Below, in pieces: positions 27,486-36,792 of a stretch of 64,000 bases of DNA. The notes under the pieces are model-generated. The model made no database searches, was not told the DNA's origin, and worked only from the letters and a program-made list of their open reading frames with translations. The stretch covers positions 1-64,000 of the forward strand of contig NZ_CABJDN010000007.1 in NCBI RefSeq assembly GCF_902364365.1, read 5' to 3'. This DNA is from Bacteroides intestinalis. Its GTDB lineage: Bacteria > Bacteroidota > Bacteroidia > Bacteroidales > Bacteroidaceae. Both the position numbers and the translations under genes were made by a program. Positions within the stretch are counted from its first letter, which is position 1; each line of letters starts with the position of its first letter.

Positions 27486-28772
27486 CTAACGAAAGAAGCT
27501 TCCCACCGCATAAAGAGGCACGTTCACCATCCATTCCTCCTCCCGATAAGCGGACATAGAAGTGCGGACAGCCAACGACGGCTGATATTCCTTAACATAC
27601 AGCCGAAGGCTTTTGGCTTGCAGGTTCTCTTCGGCTTTCACCTCTATAGGAACCACGCTTCCCTGATATTGCAACAGAAAGTCTATCTCCGACTGCGAGT
27701 TGGATTTAGCCCAATAATAAGGTTCGTGCTGCACAAGCTGTTGAAGCACATATTGCTCGGTCAATGCCCCCTTAAACTCCGTAAAGATAGCGTTGCCATG
27801 CAACAACGTTTCCGCATCAATGCCGTTCATAGCGGAAAGTAACCCTACATCCACCGTGAAGAGTTTAAAAGCAGTATACTCTTGATAGGCTTTCAGCGGA
27901 TATTTGGGAGCCTTCACACAAAAGACTTGGTGGATTAGTCCACAATCATACAGCCACGAAAGTGCCAGTTCGTATTCACGCGCACGGGCTCCTTCCTTCA
28001 CCAGCCCGTAAACAAACTTTCGGTTTTCCTTGCTCAGTTGTGCCGGAATGGAATTCCATAACTGCCGGATACGCGGCACAATCTCTGCCGGAGCATGCTT
28101 GGAGAAGTCACGGTCGTAACTCCTCAGTATTCCGTTCTGAATGTCGCGCACTTCTTCCCAACCGGCTTCTTCGCTGAATGCCAGCACCGCTTCGGGCATG
28201 CCGCCCACAAAATAATACTGCCGAAGCCGTTCGGCAAACTTATGGGCAAAAGTGTTTACCAGTTGCCAGTCTCTGCCCGACAGCAGTCCGCAAAGCTCCT
28301 TGTCACCAACAGCTTTCAGGAACTCAAGGAAGTTCAATGGATGCAAAGTCATGAAGTCCACCTTTCCCACTGGGAATGATTCCTTTTTGTGCAGTTCGAT
28401 GCCCAGCAACGAACCCGCCGCAACAATATGCTGTTCCGGAGCATTTTCCTGAAAATATTTCAAGACGGTCAGCCCGTTCTCCGCCTCCTGTATCTCATCA
28501 AGCACAATCAACGTCTCGCCCGGCTCACACGCCACTTTCGTCGCAGTACGGATGGCCAGCAGGATTCTATCCACATCAAAGTCTTCTGCAAAAAGGGTAC
28601 GAAGGTGCTTCTGCTCCTCAAAGTTGACATAAGCCACCTGCCCATAGCATGTACGCCCGAATTCCTTCAGTAACCAAGTTTTCCCCACTTGCCTTGCACC
28701 CTCCACTATCAGAGGCTTGCGGCGTTTCTTTCCTTTCCACGCCCTTAGTTGTTCCAATGCATCTCTTTCCAT
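27486..28772 (-). CDS. AAA ATPase with DUF4143 domain
   Basis: A 428-residue cytosolic protein: an AAA_14 domain with Walker A EGARQVGKTWL (residues 19-29) and Walker B LIVLDEIQEAENG (about 88-100), then a winged-helix-like middle and a DUF4143 C-terminal domain ending with the nuclease-like EIDFLLQY..VVPIEVKAEENLQAKSL segment. This E-D-E-K pattern recalls PD-(D/E)XK folds. These proteins are abundant, often mobile or variable in Bacteroidota, and have no agreed function. It is a single gene preceded by direct repeats. Confidence 0.85.
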   Translation of the reverse strand: MERDALEQLRAWKGKKRRKPLIVEGARQVGKTWLLKEFGRTCYGQVAYVNFEEQKHLRTLFAEDFDVDRILLAIRTATKVACEPGETLIVLDEIQEAENGLTVLKYFQENAPEQHIVAAGSLLGIELHKKESFPVGKVDFMTLHPLNFLEFLKAVGDKELCGLLSGRDWQLVNTFAHKFAERLRQYYFVGGMPEAVLAFSEEAGWEEVRDIQNGILRSYDRDFSKHAPAEIVPRIRQLWNSIPAQLSKENRKFVYGLVKEGARAREYELALSWLYDCGLIHQVFCVKAPKYPLKAYQEYTAFKLFTVDVGLLSAMNGIDAETLLHGNAIFTEFKGALTEQYVLQQLVQHEPYYWAKSNSQSEIDFLLQYQGSVVPIEVKAEENLQAKSLRLYVKEYQPSLAVRTSMSAYREEEWMVNVPLYAVGSFFR

Positions 28773-28823
28773 ACTTCAAAGCTTGTTCATTCACAAAATC
28801 AGGAGGAGTTTTCCCCATACAAT

Positions 28824-28874
28824 CACATTTTCAAGAGGAGTTTATTGCAAATATACACATTTTCAAGAGGAGTT
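28824..28874. repeat. 19-bp direct repeats around a -7 element
   Basis: CACATTTTCAAGAGGAGTT occurs at 28824-28842 and again at 28856-28874, 32 bp apart. Between them minus-strand TATATTTG (28848-28855) matches the -7 consensus for the DUF4143 gene. A related AGGAGGAGTTTT lies at 28801. Confidence 0.8.
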
Positions 28875-29020
28875 CCCACTTTAGATGGCAAAAGAAGGAG
28901 AAGTTTCGGTTATTTAACGTCCTCACCACAAAGCATCCCCATACCCATCACGGACACATTCCCTACCTTTCCCCCGTAAAAAGCTTGCATATCTACTGAA
29001 GCATGGCTACCTTTGCCGTT

Positions 29021-29079
29021 CAAGATACCATCTTGTGCGGTATAAGATACCATCTTAAACAGCTCAAGATGCCATCTTG
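29021..29079. repeat. 22-bp-period array of CAAGATRCCATCTTG palindromes
   Basis: Three 15-bp palindromes (AAGAT-ACC/GCC-ATCTT core) begin at 29021, 29043 and 29065, exactly 22 bp apart. They lie in the roughly 430-bp gap between the divergent DUF4143 and HU-like genes; apart from the direct repeats, nothing else is recognised in it. Confidence 0.88.
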
Positions 29080-29200
29080 CGCAGCAAAGCAAAGGGAACT
29101 ACAGTTTATAGGGAAATGAGTTCCAGGCGCTAAGGTACTATGCAGCTGACATTGAGAAACATAGATGCTATTAACAACATCAATCAACAGGAACAAGAAT

Positions 29201-29710
29201 ATGGGAATGATTTATTTAGTAAGGAAGAAACTCTTCAGCACCAAAGAAGGAATGAAACAACTGTACTACGCTGTGCAACGTACCCTACAACCACGTGGCG
29301 GAGTAACAACCGAAAAGTTGGCGCAACGCATGGCCCGTCGCAAAGGTATGGGTGAAGGCGACGTGCAAAGCGTACTGGTGGACCTACCCAAATACATCGA
29401 GGAAGCACTCAGCGAGGGAGAGTCCGTCACTATCAGAGGACTTGGCTCCTTCAACCTCGCCATAACAAGCGAGGGCTTCGAGCATCCCGACGACGTGATG
29501 CCGGGCAAGGTACGGGTTTCACGCATCTACTTCAAACCGGATCGCATGTTAGTGGGAAGGCTACGCCAGAACATGAATTTCTTCCGTTACCCGCTGAGCA
29601 AGTACTTCCCCCACGAAATGCTACGCCCCGAAACACTGGAACGCGAACGGGTACGGCCCCCAAAGACGCCGGAAAACGAAGCAAAGGACATCAATACGGT
29701 AACAGACTGA
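29201..29710 (+). CDS. HU/IHF-like DNA-binding protein
   Basis: About 169 residues from the ATG at 29201 (an upstream in-frame ATG at 29165 would add 12; another lies at 29207). Bacteroides-type HU-family protein: helical half with TTEKLAQRMARRKGM and VLVDLPKYIEEALSEGESVTIRGLGSF, then the DNA-clasping beta arm (EHPDDVMPGKVRVSRIYFKPD) and a Pro/Glu-rich extension. Such proteins bend DNA; many copies per genome occur in this group and individual roles are unknown. Confidence 0.85.
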   Translation: MGMIYLVRKKLFSTKEGMKQLYYAVQRTLQPRGGVTTEKLAQRMARRKGMGEGDVQSVLVDLPKYIEEALSEGESVTIRGLGSFNLAITSEGFEHPDDVMPGKVRVSRIYFKPDRMLVGRLRQNMNFFRYPLSKYFPHEMLRPETLERERVRPPKTPENEAKDINTVTD

Positions 29711-29910
29711 AAGAACAGAAAGCCGTCCACAAGCGGATATTTCAGTGCCAACACCTTACACACAACGACCTAAAGCCGATGAAAGAGAGAAAGTGCCGAA
29801 CGGTATGATTATTCGCACAAGCCACACCTAAAATGCGGACAAGCACTTAAAACAAATCTTAATCTTCTGCAAGCGAGACAAAAAAGGTATTTCATTTCAA
29901 GATAATTACG

Positions 29911-29918
29911 TATATTTG
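29911..29918 (+). promoter_or_regulatory. -7 element upstream of parA
   Basis: TATATTTG matches TAnnTTTG 170 bp before parA, so transcripts from it would have a long leader. The 377-bp gap otherwise holds two DnaA-box-like nonamers, TTATTAACA (29981) and TTATCAACA (30001). Confidence 0.45.
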
Positions 29919-30087
29919 CGAGCTAAACAAGAGAACGAAAAGCGCCGGAACGAGTCGGAATGAAATAAAACGGCCCGGAGTTATTAACAAAAAGGGCGAC
30001 TTATCAACAGATTTTGCAATCTTTCTCTTTTTTAGTAGGCGCAATACGGAATTATCACTTATTTCGCTGCCAATAAACACTAAGATT

Positions 30088-30852
30088 ATGGGAAAAATTA
30101 TTGCTTTGGCAAATCAAAAAGGCGGTGTAGGGAAGACTACGACTACGATTAATCTCGCAGCTTCACTCGCTACCCTGGAAAAGAGAGTGCTCGTTGTGGA
30201 CGCAGACCCGCAGGCAAATGCCTCTTCCGGTTTGGGTGTCGACATCAAGCAGGCGGAATGCACTATATACGAATGCATTATCGACCGGGCCGATGTTCGC
30301 GAAGCTATCCATGACACGGAGATTGAGACACTGAAAGTGATATCCTCACACATAAACTTGGTGGGCGCCGAGATAGAAATGCTCAATCTGAAAAACAGGG
30401 AAAAGATACTGAAAGAAGTACTCGCCCCATTGAAGGAAGAGTTTGATTATATCTTGATAGACTGCTCGCCCTCTTTGGGACTGATTACCATCAATGCACT
30501 GACGGCAGCCGACTCTGTGATTATCCCCGTACAAGCGGAATACTTTGCACTGGAAGGTATCAGCAAATTATTGAATACCATCAAAATTATCAAGTCTAAA
30601 CTGAATCCGGCACTTGAAATTGAAGGTTTCCTACTAACGATGTACGACTCGCGTCTGCGCCAGGCCAACCAGATTTACGACGAAGTGAAACGCCACTTCC
30701 AGGAACTGGTGTTCGACACTGTCGTTCAGCGTAACGTCAAGCTGAGTGAAGCTCCCAGCTACGGTCTGCCTACCATCTTATATGATGCAGACTCTACAGG
30801 AGCCAAGAATCATATGGCACTTGCCAAAGAACTGATCAGCCGTAATAATTAA
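30088..30852 (+). CDS. parA: Chromosome partitioning ATPase ParA (Soj)
   Basis: A 254-residue deviant-Walker ATPase: KGGVGKTTTTINLA at residues 11-24 with the signature Lys, Walker A' DADPQANAS (40-48) and Walker B DYILIDCSPSLG. It forms nucleoid-bound gradients that move ParB-parS complexes. No N-terminal HTH extension, which is the chromosomal rather than plasmid P1 type. It is followed by parB 16 bp later; a parS site (TGTTTCACGTGAAACA type) is not seen in this window. Confidence 0.96.
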   Translation: MGKIIALANQKGGVGKTTTTINLAASLATLEKRVLVVDADPQANASSGLGVDIKQAECTIYECIIDRADVREAIHDTEIETLKVISSHINLVGAEIEMLNLKNREKILKEVLAPLKEEFDYILIDCSPSLGLITINALTAADSVIIPVQAEYFALEGISKLLNTIKIIKSKLNPALEIEGFLLTMYDSRLRQANQIYDEVKRHFQELVFDTVVQRNVKLSEAPSYGLPTILYDADSTGAKNHMALAKELISRNN

Positions 30853-30868
30853 TTCAAAACGAAGAACC

Positions 30869-31756
30869 ATGGCACAAAAAAGAAATGCATTAGGACGCGG
30901 GCTGGACGCCCTGCTTTCAATGGACGAAGTGCAGACCGAAGGCTCTTCTTCCATCAACGAAATAGAGTTGTCGAAGATTGTCGTCAACCCGAACCAGCCC
31001 CGTCATGAATTTGACGAGACAGCGCTTCAGGAACTTGCCGACTCAATATCTGAAATAGGTATCATTCAGCCCATTACCCTACGCAAGCTGTCGGATGACG
31101 AATATCAGATCATCGCAGGCGAACGCCGTTTCCGTGCTTCACAACTCGCCGGACTGAAAAGTATTCCCGCCTATATCCGCACTGCCGATGACGAGAACGT
31201 CATGGAAATGGCGCTTATCGAGAATATACAACGTGAAGACTTGAACTCTGTGGAAATAGCCCTTGCCTACCAGCATCTGTTGGAACAATACGGGCTTACA
31301 CAGGAACGCCTTAGCGAACGTGTCGGTAAAAAGCGTACAACAATTGCCAACTACCTGCGCTTATTGAAACTGCCCGCCCCCATTCAGATGGCGTTGCAGA
31401 ACAAGCAGATAGACATGGGACATGCCCGTGCACTTGTAACACTGGGTGATCCGAAGTTGCAAGTGAAGATATTCGAAGAAATCATCGAGCACGGATATTC
31501 CGTACGTAAGGTGGAAGAAATAGTAAAATCCCTGAGCGAAGGCGAAGCCGTGAAAAGCGGCGGACGAAAAATAGCTCCCAAACGAGGAAAACTGCCGGAA
31601 GAATTCAACATGCTGAAACAGCAGTTATCAGGCTTCTTCAGTACCAAAGTGCAGTTGACCTGTTCGGAGAAAGGAAAAGGTAAAATCAGTATCCCGTTCA
31701 ATAACGAAGAAGAATTGGAACGTATTATCGGCATACTCGATACTCTTAAAAAATAA
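30869..31756 (+). CDS. parB: Chromosome partitioning protein ParB (Spo0J)
   Basis: A 295-residue CTP-dependent DNA clamp. The N-terminal catalytic domain has the GERRFRA motif (about residues 84-90) and ENIQRE (about 113-118); the central HTH is QERLSERVGKKRTTIANYLRLLKLP; the C-terminal dimerisation domain ends at LDTLKK. The following gene starts immediately after the stop codon. Confidence 0.96.
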   Translation: MAQKRNALGRGLDALLSMDEVQTEGSSSINEIELSKIVVNPNQPRHEFDETALQELADSISEIGIIQPITLRKLSDDEYQIIAGERRFRASQLAGLKSIPAYIRTADDENVMEMALIENIQREDLNSVEIALAYQHLLEQYGLTQERLSERVGKKRTTIANYLRLLKLPAPIQMALQNKQIDMGHARALVTLGDPKLQVKIFEEIIEHGYSVRKVEEIVKSLSEGEAVKSGGRKIAPKRGKLPEEFNMLKQQLSGFFSTKVQLTCSEKGKGKISIPFNNEEELERIIGILDTLKK

Positions 31757-32602
31757 ATGACGAAAGGAACAAGAACATATCAATGGTGTATCGCCCTGCT
31801 GCTTTGCTTCGTGCAGACGGCAGGGATTGCTGTGTATGGGCAGAACCGTCCGCGTGCTGCTGCCAAACGGCAGCAATTGGAACATGCAGACTCACTGAAA
31901 AGACTGCCGCAAGTAGCTCTGGACAGCCTGAATGCACAAACAGAATCTGCCCTGCAACGGGTTTCGGCTGCTGACAGCATTGCCTTAGCCGACAGCATTG
32001 CTGCCGAAAACAAAAAGCGTCTGCTGGAAATGACTTCCAGTACTACCCCACAAGTACCTCCTACACCAACAGACAGTATAAACGGGGCACTTAACAAGAA
32101 AGTATTTATCCCCAACCCGACCAAGGCAACATGGCTCGCCCTGGTTATCCCCGGTGGTGGACAAATCTATAACCGTAAATTCTGGAAGTTACCTATTATA
32201 TATGGTGGATTTGCAGGATGTGCTTATGCACTAACCTGGAACAACAAGATGTATAAAGACTACATGCAGGCCTATAAAGATGCCGCTCTTGGCAACTGGG
32301 AAGCCAACAGTATTCATGACCTTTTGCCACCCGGATATTTGGACAGAACCCCAAAAACGCAAATAACAGAAACCCTCCGAAAGCAAAAGGATACGTACAG
32401 GCGCTATCGTGACCTGAGTATTTTCGCTTTCATAGGTGTTTACCTGATATCGGTTATTGATGCCTATGTAGATGCGGAACTATCCAATTTCGATATAACC
32501 CCCGACCTAAGTATGCGGGTAGAACCTGCCGTAATCAACAGTCAATACAGTATAGGCAGCTCCAACAAATCTGTCGGGGTGCAATGCAGTTTCCGTTTTT
32601 AA
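31757..32602 (+). CDS. DUF5683 membrane protein
   Basis: A 281-residue protein with a signal peptide (cleavage near VYGQN), an Ala/Ser/Asp-rich periplasmic linker, and a C-terminal DUF5683 domain with two hydrophobic segments (PTKATWLALVIPGGGQIYNRKFWKLPIIYGGF and DLSIFAFIGVYLISVIDAYVDA). It is regularly found between parB and a lytic transglycosylase gene in this phylum; function unknown. It abuts parB without a gap. Confidence 0.85.
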   Translation: MTKGTRTYQWCIALLLCFVQTAGIAVYGQNRPRAAAKRQQLEHADSLKRLPQVALDSLNAQTESALQRVSAADSIALADSIAAENKKRLLEMTSSTTPQVPPTPTDSINGALNKKVFIPNPTKATWLALVIPGGGQIYNRKFWKLPIIYGGFAGCAYALTWNNKMYKDYMQAYKDAALGNWEANSIHDLLPPGYLDRTPKTQITETLRKQKDTYRRYRDLSIFAFIGVYLISVIDAYVDAELSNFDITPDLSMRVEPAVINSQYSIGSSNKSVGVQCSFRF

Positions 32603-32633
32603 TGAATTAAGCTATACCAAAGAATAATCACAC

Positions 32634-33941
32634 ATGAAGAATAAATCTGTAAATATGAAGAAGTTTATCGCTACTCCGTTTCTGTTTTGTCTATCACTTT
32701 TCGCCTTCCAGGCGCAAGCTCAGGAAAGTGTAGAAGTAGTGATCCGTGACAACGGAACAGAACGCCAGGAAAGCATTGAACTTCCCCAAAGTATGACTTA
32801 TCCGCTGGACAGCCTGCTCAATGACTGGAAAGCCAAGAATTACATTGATTTAGGCAAAGATTGCAGTACCTCCACAGAGAACCCGCTCTTTAGTGACTCT
32901 GTTTATATCGACCGTCTCAGCCGTATTCCTGCCGTAATGGAAATGCCTTATAATGAGATTGTACGTAAATTCATCGACATGTACACAGGACGTTTACGTA
33001 ATAACGTATCATTCATGTTGAGCGCCTGCAACTTTTATATGCCCATCTTCGAAGAAGCACTCGACGCCTATGGATTACCGCTCGAACTCAGATACTTACC
33101 TATCATTGAATCTGCGCTGAATCCTTCTGCCAGATCCCGTGTAGGTGCTTCCGGTTTGTGGCAGTTCATGCTGGCTACCGGAAAGATGTACGGATTGGAA
33201 AGCAACAGTCTTATCGACGAACGTTGTGATCCTATTAAGGCCACGTGGGCAGCTGCCCGCTACCTGAAAGACCTGTACGCCATTTATCAAGACTGGAATC
33301 TGGTGATCGCCGCTTACAATTGCGGACCAGGTACTATCAACAAAGCAATCCGCCGTGCCGGTGGTAAAACTGATTACTGGGAAATTTATAATTTCCTGCC
33401 CAAAGAGACCCGTGGATATGTGCCTGCATTCATTGCCGCCAATTATGTGATGACTTATTATTGTAAGCACAACATCTGTCCCATGGAAACTAATATCCCC
33501 GATGCTACAGACACTGTGCAAGTAACAAAAAACTTACACTTCGAACAGCTTGCCGATATCTGCGGCGTTAGTATGGAAGAAATTAAGAGTCTTAATCCTC
33601 AGTTTAAGAAGAGTATAATTCCCGGTGAAAGTAAAGCTCAAACCCTTCGCCTGCCCATGAATTACATCAGTACATTTATCGACAATCAGGATACTATTTA
33701 TGCCCACCGTGCGAGTGAATTATTCAAAAACCGTAGAACCGTAGCCATCTCCGAACCCCGTTCTACAGCAAGACGCGCTACAACCGGCAGTGGAAATCTG
33801 ACTTATCATAAAATACGAAATGGCGAAACATTGGGTACTATTGCACGCCGCTATGGAGTCACCGTAAAACAACTTCAAAGTTGGAATGGGTTGCATAACA
33901 CCAAAATTTCTGCCGGAAAGCAATTGAAGATATATAAATAA
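32634..33941 (+). CDS. mltD: Membrane-bound lytic transglycosylase of MltD type
   Basis: A 435-residue exported peptidoglycan-cleaving enzyme. A signal peptide (second in-frame ATG at 32655 is also possible) is followed by an SLT family 1E domain with catalytic Glu159 in PIIESALNPSA and the GLWQFM, AYNCGPG and ANYVMTYY motifs, then two LysM-like modules (about 300-345 and 390-434) for glycan binding. It lies in an operon with par genes and spoT. Confidence 0.92.
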   Translation: MKNKSVNMKKFIATPFLFCLSLFAFQAQAQESVEVVIRDNGTERQESIELPQSMTYPLDSLLNDWKAKNYIDLGKDCSTSTENPLFSDSVYIDRLSRIPAVMEMPYNEIVRKFIDMYTGRLRNNVSFMLSACNFYMPIFEEALDAYGLPLELRYLPIIESALNPSARSRVGASGLWQFMLATGKMYGLESNSLIDERCDPIKATWAAARYLKDLYAIYQDWNLVIAAYNCGPGTINKAIRRAGGKTDYWEIYNFLPKETRGYVPAFIAANYVMTYYCKHNICPMETNIPDATDTVQVTKNLHFEQLADICGVSMEEIKSLNPQFKKSIIPGESKAQTLRLPMNYISTFIDNQDTIYAHRASELFKNRRTVAISEPRSTARRATTGSGNLTYHKIRNGETLGTIARRYGVTVKQLQSWNGLHNTKISAGKQLKIYK

Positions 33942-33952
33942 GAGCACAAACG

Positions 33953-33983
33953 CTTGCACGGTGTTGAAATTTGCTTATTTTTG
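33953..33983 (+). promoter_or_regulatory. Possible internal promoter for spoT
   Basis: TATTTTTG (33976-33983) fits the -7 consensus and CTTG (33953-33956) is a one-mismatch -33 at 19 bp; spoT starts 27 bp downstream. Confidence 0.45.
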
Positions 33984-34010
33984 CAGCAATAGAAGAAAGG
34001 AGACAGGGAT

Positions 34011-36269
34011 ATGGAAGAGAATGTGAGCCAGAAAGATAAAGAAAAAGTCGAAGAGGAAATGATTGAACAGGCTTTCCAGCAACTGTTAAACGACTATTTG
34101 GCAACCAAGCACCGTAAACGCATTGAAATTATAACAAAGGCATTCAACTTTGCCAACCAGGCACATAAGGGCATCAAACGCCGCTCAGGCGAACCCTACA
34201 TTATGCATCCCCTGGCTGTGGCACAGATTGTTTGCACCGAAATAGGTCTGGGGTCTACATCCATTTGTGCAGCATTACTGCACGATGTGGTAGAAGATAC
34301 AGACTATACCGTAGAGGACATAGAGAATATATTCGGCCCGAAAATCGCCCAGATTGTAGACGGACTGACCAAAATATCCGGTGGTATCTTCGGTGACCGG
34401 GCTTCGGCACAGGCAGAGAACTTCAAAAAGTTGCTGTTGACGATGTCCGATGATATACGTGTGATCCTTATCAAGATAGCGGATCGTCTGCATAATATGC
34501 GTACGCTGGGTTCCATGCTTCCAAATAAGCAATTCAAAATTGCAGGTGAAACTTTATATATATATGCTCCACTCGCCAACCGCTTAGGACTTTATAAGAT
34601 AAAGACCGAACTGGAAAACCTGAGTTTCAAGTACGAACACCCTGAGGAATATCAAGAAATAGAAAATAAACTGGCTGCTACGGCTACCGAACGCGATAAA
34701 GTATTCAAAGAGTTCACTGCTCCGATAAGTGCACAGATGGACAAGATGGGACTGAAGTATCGTATCCTGGCACGTGTCAAATCCATTTATTCCATATGGA
34801 ACAAAATGCAGACCAAGCATGTACCATTCGAAGAAATCTATGACTTGCTTGCCGTACGTATTATTTTTGAACCACGTAACGCGGACGAAGAGTTAAATGA
34901 CTGTTTCGATATCTACGTCTCTATTTCTAAAATATACAAGCCCCACCCCGATCGCCTGCGCGACTGGGTGAGCCACCCCAAAGCAAACGGCTATCAAGCT
35001 CTACACGTTACCCTCATGGGCAACAATGGACAGTGGATCGAAGTACAAATCCGCAGTGAGCGCATGAATGACGTGGCCGAACAGGGTTTTGCCGCACACT
35101 GGAAATACAAAGAAGGCGGTGGTAGCGAAGATGAGGGCGAGCTGGATAAATGGCTACGCACCATCAAGGAAATTCTCGATGATCCGCAACCTGATGCCAT
35201 TGATTTCCTCGACACTATCAAATTGAACCTGTTTGCATCGGAAATCTTTGTATTCACCCCTAAAGGTGAAATCAAAACCATGCCACAGAACTCTACGGCG
35301 TTAGATTTTGCATTTTCCCTGCATACAGATATAGGTAGTCATTGTATCGGCGCAAAAGTAAACCATAAACTTGTACCACTCAGCCATAAATTGCAAAGTG
35401 GTGACCAGGTGGAAGTTCTGACATCCAAATCACAACGGGTACAGCCGGAATGGGAAGTATTTGCCACTACAGCCCGTGCCCGCGCAAAGATAGCTGCCAT
35501 CCTGCGCAAAGAACAAAGAACAAACCAGAAAGAAGGTGAAACCCTTCTGAACGAATTTTTCAAAAAAGAAGAACTGCGATTGGACGACATGCTGGTTGAC
35601 AAACTTGTGAAAGCTCATAACATGAAGAACAGGGATGAGTTGCTCATAGCTATCGGCAATGGAAAAATCGTATTGGGTGATCTGGATAAAAATGCCCTGA
35701 AAGAAAAACAAGGAACCAATTGGAAGAAATTCCTCACATTCTCATTCGGCAGTAATAAAGACAGCAAAGAACCTGTTGAAGAAAAGATACCGCAGGAAAA
35801 GGAGAAGATCAATACTAAGCAAATCCTGAAACTGACGGAAGAGAATATCCAGAAAAATTACATCATGGCAGAGTGTTGTCATCCTATTCCGGGTGATGAT
35901 GTATTGGGATATATCGACGAAAATGACCGGATTATTATCCATAAACGCCAGTGCCCTGTCGCTGCAAGGCTGAAGAGCAGCTACGGCAACCGTATCCTTG
36001 CCACGCAATGGGATACACACAAAGAGCTATCTTTCCTGGTGAATATCTATATCAAAGGCATAGACGCCATGGGATTACTGAACGAAGTAACACAAGTCAT
36101 CTCCCGCCAGTTGAACGTAAACATCCGTAAACTATCCATCGAAACAACGGACGGTATCTTTGAAGGAAACATCCAGCTATATGTGCATGACGTGGATGAT
36201 GTGAAGACTATCAGTACTAACTTGAAACAAATACAGAATATCAAGCAAGTAACCCGAGTAGAAGCATAA
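34011..36269 (+). CDS. spoT: Bifunctional (p)ppGpp synthetase/hydrolase
   Basis: A 752-residue long RSH enzyme that makes and degrades (p)ppGpp. The hydrolase domain keeps H66, HD at 91-92 and the ED pair after it; the synthetase domain has RVKSIYSIWNKM and the YQALH segment; TGS (about 415-475), helical, CC/zinc-finger-like (ECCHPIPGDDV) and ACT (about 675-752) domains follow. Both active sites appear complete. Bactofilin follows after 21 bp. Confidence 0.95.
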   Translation: MEENVSQKDKEKVEEEMIEQAFQQLLNDYLATKHRKRIEIITKAFNFANQAHKGIKRRSGEPYIMHPLAVAQIVCTEIGLGSTSICAALLHDVVEDTDYTVEDIENIFGPKIAQIVDGLTKISGGIFGDRASAQAENFKKLLLTMSDDIRVILIKIADRLHNMRTLGSMLPNKQFKIAGETLYIYAPLANRLGLYKIKTELENLSFKYEHPEEYQEIENKLAATATERDKVFKEFTAPISAQMDKMGLKYRILARVKSIYSIWNKMQTKHVPFEEIYDLLAVRIIFEPRNADEELNDCFDIYVSISKIYKPHPDRLRDWVSHPKANGYQALHVTLMGNNGQWIEVQIRSERMNDVAEQGFAAHWKYKEGGGSEDEGELDKWLRTIKEILDDPQPDAIDFLDTIKLNLFASEIFVFTPKGEIKTMPQNSTALDFAFSLHTDIGSHCIGAKVNHKLVPLSHKLQSGDQVEVLTSKSQRVQPEWEVFATTARARAKIAAILRKEQRTNQKEGETLLNEFFKKEELRLDDMLVDKLVKAHNMKNRDELLIAIGNGKIVLGDLDKNALKEKQGTNWKKFLTFSFGSNKDSKEPVEEKIPQEKEKINTKQILKLTEENIQKNYIMAECCHPIPGDDVLGYIDENDRIIIHKRQCPVAARLKSSYGNRILATQWDTHKELSFLVNIYIKGIDAMGLLNEVTQVISRQLNVNIRKLSIETTDGIFEGNIQLYVHDVDDVKTISTNLKQIQNIKQVTRVEA

Positions 36270-36290
36270 AACTATAAAAGTACATTTCAT

Positions 36291-36683
36291 ATGTTTAATT
36301 CGAAAAAAGGAATTGACGACAAGGTAAGTAATAAATTAACCACACTTTCCTGTCAAAGTTTAATAAAAGGTGATTGTTCTATCGATGGAGATATGCGCAT
36401 CGACGGAATCGTAGAAGGAAATATTCAATGTACGGGTAAAATTGTTATCGGCCCCGAAGGAAGAATACACGGAAATCTTTCTTGTACACATGCCTGTCTA
36501 CATGGAACTATCATCGGTGATGCTTATATAAAGGAAGAACTCACTCTGAAAGCTAATTGCGTGATGCAAGGTAATATTTATACCAGTAAATTGGAGATAG
36601 AATCACAAGCTAAATTCAATGGAACCTGTAACACGAATGATACCAATAATGAGATAAAATTATTGGAAGCAGTTACTGAATAA
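36291..36683 (+). CDS. Bactofilin
   Basis: A 130-residue polymer-forming cytoskeletal protein (DUF583). The short repeats typical of the right-handed beta-helix are visible from residue about 20 to 110 (IKGDCSIDGDMRIDGIVEGNIQ, KIVIGPEGRIHGNLS, TIIGDAYIKEELTLKANCVMQGNI). Bactofilins form nucleotide-free filaments linked to cell shape or polarity. It is the last gene before the aryl polyene cluster. Confidence 0.93.
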   Translation: MFNSKKGIDDKVSNKLTTLSCQSLIKGDCSIDGDMRIDGIVEGNIQCTGKIVIGPEGRIHGNLSCTHACLHGTIIGDAYIKEELTLKANCVMQGNIYTSKLEIESQAKFNGTCNTNDTNNEIKLLEAVTE

Positions 36684-36772
36684 CATTATTTACAATAGAT
36701 TCAATTTAACAAAACCACCTTGCTGAAAAAAGTTTTATCTTATATAGGCGCTCATTATTGATATAAAATAGC

Positions 36773-36780
36773 TACTTTTG
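36773..36780 (+). promoter_or_regulatory. -7 element of the aryl polyene cluster
   Basis: TACTTTTG matches TAnnTTTG. It lies only 12 bp before the first ATG of the ammonia-lyase gene, so the leader would be very short; no TTTG is seen at 19-21 bp upstream. Confidence 0.45.
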
Positions 36781-36792
36781 CAATATATATCA

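Noticed and set aside
29021..29079. CRISPR array
   Set aside because: The repeats are only 15 bp, palindromic, with 7-bp spacers and three units; no cas genes are present.
36778..36792. TTG start of the ammonia-lyase gene
   Set aside because: It overlaps the -7 element and adds residues not needed by the family; ATG at 36793 or 36805 fits better.
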